This document shows positions 1 through 6,157 of a stretch of DNA of 12,686 nt, one piece after another. The stretch is from positions 1 through 12,686 of the forward strand of contig JAKSPP010000029.1 of NCBI GenBank assembly GCA_024404735.1. Reading direction: 5' to 3'. The position numbers and the translations under genes were made by a program. The stretch comes from Oscillospiraceae bacterium (GTDB lineage Bacteria > Bacillota > Clostridia > Oscillospirales > Oscillospiraceae). Position 1 is the first letter of the stretch. Each line of letters begins with the position of its first letter. The notes beneath the pieces are model-generated. The model was given only the letters and a program-made list of their open reading frames with translations. It searched no databases and was not told where the DNA came from.

Positions 1-758
1 CAACCGGCAAGCTCTCCAAAGCCATGAAAACGGTTTCCGCGGCAAAAATGTCCAGGTTATCCTCTGCACTTAAGTACTATTCTGCCTATGCAGAGCAGTT
101 TTCGTTCCTTTACAGAAATGAAAATTACGAAGACTTTGATGCAGTGGTAATGCTGGGCTCTAACCGTGGCTTCTGCGGCGGCTTCAATTCGACTCTTATA
201 AGCTATTTCAAGGAAAACATCAAGTATTCCGGAGATGTTATTGCCTGCGGGGATACCCTTATTAAGGCAGCAGGTGAGGCGGGAATAAAAATAGGCAAAA
301 CCTTTTCCTTCCCCGATGTTCCCAAGTATGATGATGTAAGGCCGCTTCTTTCATATCTCTACGGGATTTCGGGCGGCGAGCTTATGAGGGTATGCCTTGT
401 TTATCCAAAGTTTGTTAATACTATGGTTCAGGAGCCTTGCTCTGAATTCCTCTCTCTCAATATGCCCGTATCGGGTGAGGAGAGTGATGATTTGCTCTGG
501 CTCCCCGAAAGAAAGCCCGTAATGGCTTCTCTGTATGAGAAGGGGGCAGGCTCAATTCTTTTCGGCGCAGTACTGAAAACAGCTCTCGGAGCTCAGGCAG
601 CAACTCTGATGACCATGCGTTCTGCCTATGATACCGCAGTAGAGTATACCGATGCTCTGGAGGGTGAAATTCATCGCCTCAGACAGAGTGAGGTAACCTC
701 CGACGTTATCGAAACATCCTCCGAGCGCGGAGCGAAAGGAGATGCATCCAATGGATGA
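1..758 (+). CDS. atpG: F-type ATP synthase gamma subunit, 5'-truncated by the window edge
   Basis: Central rotor shaft of the F1 sector, which couples proton or sodium flow through Fo to ATP synthesis on beta. The reading frame is open to the left edge (first full codon at 3) and the residues before the first ATG at 24, TGKLSKAMKTVSAAKM, match the conserved gamma N-terminal helix (family form: T.KITKAMKMVSAAKL). So the ATG at 24 is internal and only about 15-20 N-terminal residues are missing. The C-terminal helix is recognisable (LMTMRSAYDTAVEYTDALEG followed by HRLRQSEVTSDVIE), matching the family's AM..AT.NA...I..L....NR.RQ..IT.EI. The stop TGA at 756-758 overlaps the start of the beta gene, so the two are translationally coupled. 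The middle of the protein is rather divergent, but gene order gamma-beta-epsilon makes the assignment secure. Confidence 0.95.
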   Translation, partial: TGKLSKAMKTVSAAKMSRLSSALKYYSAYAEQFSFLYRNENYEDFDAVVMLGSNRGFCGGFNSTLISYFKENIKYSGDVIACGDTLIKAAGEAGIKIGKTFSFPDVPKYDDVRPLLSYLYGISGGELMRVCLVYPKFVNTMVQEPCSEFLSLNMPVSGEESDDLLWLPERKPVMASLYEKGAGSILFGAVLKTALGAQAATLMTMRSAYDTAVEYTDALEGEIHRLRQSEVTSDVIETSSERGAKGDASNG

Positions 759-2151
759 TAAACCCAATATCGGCATAGTTCAGAGAATCACGGGACCTGT
801 CGTTGATGTTCTTTTCGGCATTGATGATATCCCCGATCCCTTTAATGCCATTGTAATAGAGAAGGATGGGAAGCGCTTTACTCTTGAGGTTGCAGGCTAT
901 CTGGGAGGCGGGGAAATCCGCTGCATCTCAATGAGCCCCACCGACGGTATGTCCCGCGGACTTCCCGCTCTTGACACAAGAATGCCCATATCCGTATTTG
1001 TCGGCCCCGAAACTCTCGGAAGAATGATAAACGTGCTGGGCGAGCCCATTGATAAAAAACCCCCTGTTGAAAGTAAATATAAGTGGTCCATCCATCGTTC
1101 CGCCCCCAAGTTTTCCGAAATAGTTGCGGGAACAGATGTTCTTGAAACAGGCATTAAGGTAATTGACCTGATGACGCCCTTTATGCGTGGTGGAAAAATC
1201 GGCCTTTTCGGAGGCGCCGGAGTCGGAAAGACTGTTCTTATTATGGAGCTTATCCGCAATATAGCCTCCGAGCATGACGGATATTCCGTATTTGCGGGAG
1301 TTGGTGAGCGTTCAAGAGAAGGAAATGACCTGTACGGTGAAATGTCCGCTTCGGGAGTTCTTGATAAAACGGCCCTTGTATTCGGTCAGATGAACGAAAC
1401 CTCAGGCGCAAGACTCCGTGTTCCCCTTGTAGGTCTTACTATGGCGGAGTATTTCAGAGACGTCGAGCACAGAGATGTTCTTCTCTTCGTTGATAACATT
1501 TTCCGCTTTACTCAGGCGGGCAGCGAGGTTTCCGCACTTCTGGGCCGTATGCCCTCTGCCGTCGGATATCAGCCTACCCTTGCCTCTGAAATGGGAAGAC
1601 TTCAGGAGAGAATTGTATCTACACTGAACGGCGCTATAACCTCTGTTCAGGCTGTTTATGTTCCTGCCGATGACCTGACAGACCCCGCACCGGCTACAAC
1701 CTTTGCCCATCTTGACGCAACGACGGTTCTTTCCAGAAAGATTGTTGAGCTCGGTATTTATCCTGCGGTCGACCCTCTTGACTCAAGCTCCAAAATGCTT
1801 CAGCGCGATGTTGTAGGTGACAGACATTACAGAATCGCCAAGGAAACCCAGCGTGTCCTCCAGAGATACAGAGAGCTTCAGGATATTATTGCCATACTCG
1901 GTATGGAGGAGCTTGGAGCAGAGGATAAGCTTCTTGTCCGACGCGCAAGAAGAGTTCAGCGCTTCTTCTCCCAGCCCTTCCACGCAGCGGAAAACTTTAC
2001 CGGTATGAAGGGCGCTTATGTTCCCATTGAAAAGACTCTTGACGGTATGGAGCGCATTCTGGGCGGCGAATGTGATAATATTGCCGAGCAGCATTTTATG
2101 ATGTGCGGCTCCATCGAAGATGTCTTCCAGAAGGCAAAGAGTGAGGCATAA
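751..2151 (+). CDS. atpD: F-type ATP synthase beta subunit
   Basis: Catalytic nucleotide-binding subunit of F1. Numbering from the ATG at 751 (466 aa): Walker A GGAGVGKT at 154-161, catalytic glutamate E186 in GERSREGNDLYGE, Walker B ending LLFVDN with D248, and the catalytic-interface run SALLGRMPSAVGYQPTLASE. An in-frame ATG lies at 742, but the AAAGGAG at 735-741 directly abuts it and sits 9 bases before the ATG at 751, so 751 is preferred; MDDKPNIGIVQRITGPVVDV is also a normal beta N-terminus. The start overlaps the atpG stop by 8 bases. The lever motif DELSEED is replaced by EELGAED (386-392), and NEPPGAR is replaced by NETSGAR. These are substitutions in an otherwise intact enzyme. Function as a catalytic beta subunit is secure; whether the ion is H+ or Na+ cannot be judged because subunit c is outside the window. 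Confidence 0.97.
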   Translation: MDDKPNIGIVQRITGPVVDVLFGIDDIPDPFNAIVIEKDGKRFTLEVAGYLGGGEIRCISMSPTDGMSRGLPALDTRMPISVFVGPETLGRMINVLGEPIDKKPPVESKYKWSIHRSAPKFSEIVAGTDVLETGIKVIDLMTPFMRGGKIGLFGGAGVGKTVLIMELIRNIASEHDGYSVFAGVGERSREGNDLYGEMSASGVLDKTALVFGQMNETSGARLRVPLVGLTMAEYFRDVEHRDVLLFVDNIFRFTQAGSEVSALLGRMPSAVGYQPTLASEMGRLQERIVSTLNGAITSVQAVYVPADDLTDPAPATTFAHLDATTVLSRKIVELGIYPAVDPLDSSSKMLQRDVVGDRHYRIAKETQRVLQRYRELQDIIAILGMEELGAEDKLLVRRARRVQRFFSQPFHAAENFTGMKGAYVPIEKTLDGMERILGGECDNIAEQHFMMCGSIEDVFQKAKSEA

Positions 2152-2152
2152 G

Positions 2153-2437
2153 ATGAATAGTACACCTATGCTCTTAAAGCTTATCCTGCCCGACAGCGAA
2201 GAGAGGGATTATCACTGTGACAGTGTGCATCTGCCCGTTGCCGATGATTCAAAGGGCAGGGGCGGCGGCCAGTACGGAATAAGATGCGGACATGCAAAGG
2301 CTGTTATTGCTCTGAGAAACGGACGCCTTACAGCTCTGAACAAGGGAGAGAGCATTCTTTCCGTAAATGTTTCCGGCGGATTTGCAAGAGTTGAGGATAA
2401 TATCATTTCCCTTGTAACGGAAAAGGTTTCGGAATAA
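2153..2437 (+). CDS. atpC: F-type ATP synthase epsilon subunit, N-terminal beta-sandwich domain only
   Basis: Start ATG at 2153 lies one base after the atpD stop, with a weak GAGG at 2143-2146 as ribosome binding site; an upstream in-frame start at 2120 lies inside atpD and gives a non-homologous extension. The 94 residues contain the epsilon beta-sandwich signature: QYGIRCGHAKAVIALRNG (family GxxGIxPGHAPLLxxLxxG), then SVNVSGGFARVEDNIISLVT (family VsGGFaEVxxNxVtiLA). Typical bacterial epsilon is about 130-140 aa, with a C-terminal two-helix arm that inhibits ATP hydrolysis. Here the protein stops right after the beta-sandwich, and the terminator hairpin begins 15 bases after the stop codon, so no frame-shifted remainder of that arm follows. 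The loop ADDSKGRGGG before QYGI is longer than usual. The epsilon call is based on these motifs and on operon position. Confidence 0.9.
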   Translation: MNSTPMLLKLILPDSEERDYHCDSVHLPVADDSKGRGGGQYGIRCGHAKAVIALRNGRLTALNKGESILSVNVSGGFARVEDNIISLVTEKVSE

Positions 2438-2452
2438 AATAATAATGAACAA

Positions 2453-2493
2453 AAAACGCGATGCAGATTAAAGCTTTTTCTGCATCGCGTTTT
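2453..2493. terminator. Bidirectional intrinsic terminator between the atp operon and the TRAP permease
   Basis: A perfect 15-bp inverted repeat (2453-2467 with 2479-2493, arm AAAACGCGATGCAGA) encloses an 11-base loop. On the plus strand it is followed by TTTTAATATTTTCTTTT; on the minus strand by TTTTTTGTTC. It therefore can stop both the ATP synthase operon and the convergent TRAP permease transcript. Confidence 0.9.
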
Positions 2494-2524
2494 AATATTT
2501 TCTTTTACTTTGTTAAACTGTGTC

Positions 2525-4636
2525 TTATGCAAGCCCGGGGGATTTTTTGCTTCTTATTGTCTGGAATACGATAACGGCAACTATAACGAGAATTCCGATG
2601 ATATCCGTTAAAAGCTCAGGATAAATAAGGGCAAGACCGCCGAGACAGCTGAGGATTCGGACAGGCCAGGGAACAGAAACCTTGAAGAAGCCCTCAAGAC
2701 CCATTGTAACGCCGAACAGACCGATAACAGCGGTAATTATTATCTGAATGACCTCAAGAGCATTGGTGTCGATAAAGAGCATTGCAGGATTAAGAGCAAA
2801 CATATAGGGAACAATGAAGGCGGCTATCGCAAGCTTTGTCGCATTGATTGCCGTATTCATCGGCTTTGAGCCTGCAATTGCAGAGCCTGCATAGGCGGCA
2901 AGGGCAACGGGGGGAGTTATATCCGCAACAATTCCGAAGTAGAAAACAAAGAAATGGGCAGCCATGGGGGCGATGCCGAGCTTAATGAGAATTGGAGCAC
3001 AGGTGGATGCCATAATGCAGTAGTTGGCAGTTGTGGGAACGCCCATTCCGAGGATAATGCAGCAAATCATGGTAAGGAAAAGGGCGATAATCATCTGACC
3101 GCCGGAGATTTTGATAACTGCGGAGATAATCTGAGATGCAAGGCCGGTCATTGTGATACAGCCGGAGATGATACCGGCGGCACAGCAGGCTGCGGAAACG
3201 GAAATAGAACTCTTCGCTCCGTTTGCAAGTGCATCGAAAAAGACCTCCTTTGAGAGGGTCGCGCCCTTTGCAAACATACAGATAATGCAGCAGATAACTG
3301 TAATTGCAATAAGAATAATGCCGACGGCTGTGGGGAGAGAGAGGAAGATATAGGCAAGAAGGGAAACACAGCCAATAATTCCGACGGCGGGATTTCTGTC
3401 AAGGTTGGATACTGCGACAGCAAAGATAATGGCTATTGCTGCGGAGAAGGCCATTGTACGGCTTCCGGAGGATACAAGATAAATAAGAATAATCAGAGGG
3501 AGAAGAAGGTAAGTCTTCTTCACGAGCTTTTTGAAAATAGGAAGCTCCTCTTTGGGAATACCGGTAAGGCCCAGCTTTTTTGCCTCAAGATGAACACAGA
3601 TGAATATTCCCAGGAAGTAAAGGAAGGCGGGAAGAATTGCTCTTACGATAATATTGGAATAGGGAACATTAACATACTCTGCCATAAGGAAAGCAGCGGC
3701 GCCCATTATAGGGGGCATAATCTGACCGCCGGTTGAGGCTGCGGCCTCAACAGCTCCGGCAAATTCGGGCTTGTATCCCGTTTTCTTCATCATCGGTATG
3801 GTGACGGAGCCTGTTGTAACTGTATTGCCGACGGAGGAGCCGGATACCATTCCGCAGAGAGCGGAGGAGATAACGGCAACCTTTGCAGGACCTCCGGAGG
3901 CCCAGCCGGCGACGCAGTTTGCAAGGCTGATGAAGAAGCTTGAAATTCCGGTCCTTTCAAGAAAAGCACCGAATATGATAAATACAACAATAAATTTGGC
4001 GCATACCTGAATCGGTGTTGAGAGAATTCCCGTCATAAAGTAGAACAGATTGAGGGTCAGCTTTTCCGCAACCTTCGGTACGGCGAAGCCTCTCTTGAAC
4101 ATAAAGTAGTAAATCGCATAGATAAGAAATACGCCGCCTACACAGAGTATGGGGATGCCGACGCTTCTCCTTGTGAGCTCTATAACGGCGAGTATTCCTA
4201 TGATGCCGATGATAACCTCATAGTTTCTGATTGCACCGCCGGCGAGTCTGTTTGCAAGCTCCTTGGAGAAGATGCATACATAGAAGAAGGCTCCCGCACC
4301 CAGAATCATAATTATCCAGTCGTATACGGGTATGTGGTTTACCTTCTGTACGCCCTTTTTAATGGGGAAAATAAGATATCCGCAGACAAGAACGCAGCCG
4401 ACAAAAGAGGGATATCTCAGAAGATCCTGCCAGGTTGCAAATAGGGTAACATAAATAACGAAGAGAGAAAACAGAGCCAGAATACCGTAGACAATAAGCT
4501 TTGGGGTGCCTTCCCAGAGTCTTGTGTTTGACTCTCTGTCGTATTTTTTCATTATGTTTTCGAGCTCTTCGGAGTTAACCTCCGTTTTTTTGGGAGCAGT
4601 ATTCTCTGCAGAGCTGCTCTGTCTTTCTTTAGACAT
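2525..4636 (-). CDS. TRAP transporter fused permease (DctQM type, 4TM/12TM), TAXI system
   Basis: Membrane component of a tripartite ATP-independent periplasmic-type (TRAP) importer, which takes substrate from its binding protein using an ion gradient, usually Na+. The start ATG at 4634-4636 (MSKERQSSS) is set by AAGGAGG about 6 bases upstream; a TTG-initiated extension to 4678 has no such site. Of 703 residues, about 1-45 are charged and cytoplasmic, 46-185 hold the small-subunit-like membrane helices, and the rest is the large DctM-like domain. Visible DctM motifs: GSSVGNTVTTGSVTIPMMKK (266-285), STGGQIMPPIMGAAAFLMAE (301-320), GMGVPTTANYCIMASTCAP (530-548) and ADITPPVALAAYAGSAIAGS (571-590). 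The Q-M fusion is typical of TAXI-type systems, and the TAXI binding protein lies just upstream on the same strand. Substrate unknown; organic acids or amino acids such as glutamate are possibilities for this class. Confidence 0.95.
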   Translation of the reverse strand: MSKERQSSSAENTAPKKTEVNSEELENIMKKYDRESNTRLWEGTPKLIVYGILALFSLFVIYVTLFATWQDLLRYPSFVGCVLVCGYLIFPIKKGVQKVNHIPVYDWIIMILGAGAFFYVCIFSKELANRLAGGAIRNYEVIIGIIGILAVIELTRRSVGIPILCVGGVFLIYAIYYFMFKRGFAVPKVAEKLTLNLFYFMTGILSTPIQVCAKFIVVFIIFGAFLERTGISSFFISLANCVAGWASGGPAKVAVISSALCGMVSGSSVGNTVTTGSVTIPMMKKTGYKPEFAGAVEAAASTGGQIMPPIMGAAAFLMAEYVNVPYSNIIVRAILPAFLYFLGIFICVHLEAKKLGLTGIPKEELPIFKKLVKKTYLLLPLIILIYLVSSGSRTMAFSAAIAIIFAVAVSNLDRNPAVGIIGCVSLLAYIFLSLPTAVGIILIAITVICCIICMFAKGATLSKEVFFDALANGAKSSISVSAACCAAGIISGCITMTGLASQIISAVIKISGGQMIIALFLTMICCIILGMGVPTTANYCIMASTCAPILIKLGIAPMAAHFFVFYFGIVADITPPVALAAYAGSAIAGSKPMNTAINATKLAIAAFIVPYMFALNPAMLFIDTNALEVIQIIITAVIGLFGVTMGLEGFFKVSVPWPVRILSCLGGLALIYPELLTDIIGILVIVAVIVFQTIRSKKSPGLA

Positions 4637-4675
4637 ATAATTCCTCCTTTTCCGTCTTCCTTTTAAAGCACAAAA

Positions 4676-4702
4676 CAAACGGCTTTAAGGATAAAACCGC
4701 TT
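4676..4702 (-). terminator. Attenuator-like hairpin upstream of the permease gene
   Basis: On the minus strand the arms CGGTTTTA (4699-4692) and TAAAGCCG (4687-4680) pair around the loop TCCT with one G-U pair. The stem extends outward by a G-U and two A-U pairs, then GTTTTGTG follows. This has the shape of an intrinsic terminator and lies between the binding-protein gene and the permease ribosome binding site. It would reduce permease transcription relative to binding protein. Function inferred from position and shape. Confidence 0.6.
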
Positions 4703-4741
4703 CTTTTCTGCATTAACAAAAAGCCCTTAATTATGCACAAT

Positions 4742-4776
4742 CTCGGGGCGTCCTCTTTTTGGGAAGACGCTCCGAG
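4742..4776 (-). terminator. Hairpin downstream of the solute-binding protein gene
   Basis: Arms 4742-4755 and 4763-4776 form a 14-position stem (one mismatch, one G-U pair on the minus strand) with a 7-base loop, starting 24 bases after the stop codon of the binding protein. No clear U-tract follows on the minus strand (ATTGTGCATAATT). It is more likely a 3'-end stabilising or processing hairpin that helps keep the upstream cistron's mRNA abundant than a stand-alone terminator. Confidence 0.5.
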
Positions 4777-4800
4777 AAGTGTATTTAGATGTTAAAAATA

Positions 4801-5829
4801 TCAGTCGGCAGTAGTGACGGTGATTCCGTGCTCGCTGAAGTACTTTGCAGCGCCCTTGTTGAAGGGAATTGCAATACCGTCGGTAGCGAACTCGAGGCTG
4901 AGCTCAGCGCCCTTGCCGTGGAGCTCTGCAATTGCAGCCTGGTTGTCAAAGATGGTGGATACGATGGCGTATGCAACATCCTCGGGGAGGTTTGCTCTTG
5001 CAACGAGAGTGCACTTAACGGTGATGGTAGAGGTATCCTGGTCAAAGCCCTTGTAGGTGCCTGCGGGAATGGTAAGAGCTGCATACCAGGGGCAGTCTGC
5101 AAGAAGCTTGGTCATGTGTTCGTCATCGATGGAAACAAGGTAGGTGTCCTTTGCGGTTGCAAGGTCGGTAACAGCAGTGGTGGGAGCACCTGCGCAGAGG
5201 AAGGCAACATCAATCTTGCCGTCCTTGAGAGACTCGGTGGAAGCACCGAAGGACTGGTATACGGGGTTGATGTCATCAAGAGTCATGCCGTAAGCGGCAA
5301 GAACATCGATGGTGTTGAAGTAAGTGCCGGAGCCGATATCGCCGACGCAGACGTTCTTACCCTTGAAGTCGGCAACGGACTTGATGTCGGGATTGCAGGT
5401 AACCATCTGAACGGTCTCTGCATAGAGAGCGCCGAGAACGCTGAAGCTCTTTACAGCGCCGGTCTCTGCAAAGGAGTTGGTTCCGTTGTAAGCGTAGGTG
5501 GAAACATCGGACTGAACTGTGGCAAGGTCATAGGTGCCGTCGTCAATGCCGGTGATGTTAGCCTTGGTACCGCCGGTGGAAACAACGGTGATGTTAACAT
5601 CGGTCTTGTCGCCGATAAAGCCGGCTACAACGCCGCCGAATGCATAGTAGGTTCCGGACTCACCGCCGGTACCCATGGTCAGGTCGGCCTTGGGGGATCC
5701 TACTGCATCTGTCTTTGCACCGGAATCGGTTTTGAGGTTGCTGGGGGAGCTGACCTTGTCATTTGAGCCGCATGCAGCGAAGCTCAGAACAAAAACAAGA
5801 GCCAGAAGAAGTGCGATGAACTTTTTCAT
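4801..5829 (-). CDS. TAXI-family TRAP transporter solute-binding lipoprotein
   Basis: Extracytoplasmic receptor that captures the substrate and delivers it to the fused permease encoded downstream. The 342-aa protein begins with a lipoprotein signal (MKKF, hydrophobic 5-18, lipobox SFAAC with C20), followed by a Ser/Gly/Asp-rich linker to about 48, so it should be lipid-anchored outside the membrane. TAXI motifs: GTGGESGTYYAFGG (53-66), STGGTKANI (84-92), a second lobe with GDIGSGTY (163-170), DVAFLCAGAPTTAV (207-220) and PFNKGAAKYFSEHGI (322-336). The length is normal for the family. Start is supported by AGAGG about 6 bases before the ATG. A promoter with TTGCAA and TATAAT lies about 90-115 bases upstream and two dyads surround it. 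The substrate cannot be read from the sequence. Confidence 0.95.
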   Translation of the reverse strand: MKKFIALLLALVFVLSFAACGSNDKVSSPSNLKTDSGAKTDAVGSPKADLTMGTGGESGTYYAFGGVVAGFIGDKTDVNITVVSTGGTKANITGIDDGTYDLATVQSDVSTYAYNGTNSFAETGAVKSFSVLGALYAETVQMVTCNPDIKSVADFKGKNVCVGDIGSGTYFNTIDVLAAYGMTLDDINPVYQSFGASTESLKDGKIDVAFLCAGAPTTAVTDLATAKDTYLVSIDDEHMTKLLADCPWYAALTIPAGTYKGFDQDTSTITVKCTLVARANLPEDVAYAIVSTIFDNQAAIAELHGKGAELSLEFATDGIAIPFNKGAAKYFSEHGITVTTAD

Positions 5830-5856
5830 TGTTTTTCCTCTTTTCTGAATATTTAA

Positions 5857-5874
5857 CAGGGGATTTTACCCCTG
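5857..5874 (-). promoter_or_regulatory. Short hairpin in the 5' leader of the TAXI binding-protein gene
   Basis: Perfect 6-bp inverted repeat CAGGGG/CCCCTG with a 6-base loop, lying between the predicted transcription start (about 5910) and the ribosome binding site (near 5836-5841). It could stabilise the mRNA 5' end or be a protein or RNA contact site. No U-tract follows, so it is not a terminator. Confidence 0.4.
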
Positions 5875-5916
5875 CCTTATTTACTTGTCGGCTGCTTTGG
5901 GTAGCTAACTTTGAAT

Positions 5917-5945
5917 ATTATATACTATGGACTTGCAGTTTGCAA
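5917..5945 (-). promoter_or_regulatory. Sigma-A-type promoter for the TAXI TRAP operon
   Basis: On the minus strand a -35 TTGCAA (5945-5940), a 17-base spacer and a perfect -10 TATAAT (5922-5917). The predicted start is near 5910, giving a leader of about 80 bases before the ATG at 5829. Confidence 0.75.
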
Positions 5946-5946
5946 G
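5932..5946. promoter_or_regulatory. Operator-like dyad overlapping the TRAP promoter -35
   Basis: Perfect inverted repeat CTTGCA-GTT-TGCAAG, core TTGC-N5-GCAA. It covers the -35 box of the minus-strand promoter, the position expected for a repressor site. A second copy of the core lies at 5982-5994. The regulator is unknown and is not encoded in this window. Confidence 0.5.
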
Positions 5947-5979
5947 GAAAAAATCCTGAAATACATATATATTGAAGAA

Positions 5980-5996
5980 TTTTGCAACTCGCAAAA
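5980..5996. promoter_or_regulatory. Second operator-like dyad upstream of the TRAP promoter
   Basis: Inverted repeat TTTTGC-AACTC-GCAAAA with the same core TTGC-N5-GCAA as the dyad at 5932-5946, centred 49 bases from it. It lies upstream of the TRAP promoter and about 70-85 bases upstream of the divergent symporter promoter, so it could act on either side. Confidence 0.45.
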
Positions 5997-6066
5997 AAAT
6001 AAATTCATAATTTAGCCATTTAATGTGAATATTTAATAACCGGGCGGGGATATTTTATGTTTTTCC

Positions 6067-6095
6067 TTGACACAAAGAGCCAAAGATATTAAAAT
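6067..6095 (+). promoter_or_regulatory. Sigma-A-type promoter for the sodium:solute symporter
   Basis: Perfect -35 TTGACA (6067-6072), 17-base spacer and -10 TAAAAT (6090-6095). Predicted transcription start near 6101-6103, which places the upstream in-frame ATG at 6098 outside the transcript and favours translation from 6158. Confidence 0.8.
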
Positions 6096-6157
6096 AAATG
6101 GTTGTGTGGCCGGTAAAAGCCGCCAAAAACTATTATTTCGGAGATGAAATCATTATC

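Larger units (their letters stand above)
5830..6157. other. 328-base divergent intergenic region with two promoters and two dyads
   Basis: AT-rich, with no convincing gene. From left to right it holds the binding protein's ribosome binding site, a short hairpin (5857-5874), a minus-strand promoter (5917-5945), two TTGC-N5-GCAA dyads (5932-5946 and 5980-5996), a plus-strand promoter (6067-6095) and the symporter leader. The stretch 5997-6066 contains nothing I can name. Confidence 0.8.

Noticed and set aside
24..26. ATG at 24 as the true start of atpG
   Set aside because: The conserved gamma N-terminal helix continues upstream in frame to the window edge.
742..750. ATG at 742 as the atpD start
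   Set aside because: The Shine-Dalgarno AAAGGAG directly touches this codon; the ATG at 751 has proper spacing. The alternative adds only MHP and cannot be fully excluded.
4637..4678. TTG-initiated extension of the TRAP permease
   Set aside because: It begins in the tail of the attenuator-like hairpin and lacks a ribosome binding site, whereas ATG 4636 has AAGGAGG at good spacing.
4789..5766. 325-codon open frame on the plus strand, opposite the TAXI binding-protein gene
   Set aside because: Its translation is low-complexity and Gly/Val/Cys-rich with no family resemblance. The opposite strand encodes a clear lipoprotein with signal, lipobox and TAXI motifs. The open frame is a by-product of codon bias.
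6098..6157. N-terminal extension of the symporter from the ATG at 6098
   Set aside because: The ATG lies between the -10 box and the predicted transcription start, has no ribosome binding site, and adds residues not expected before the first SSS helix.
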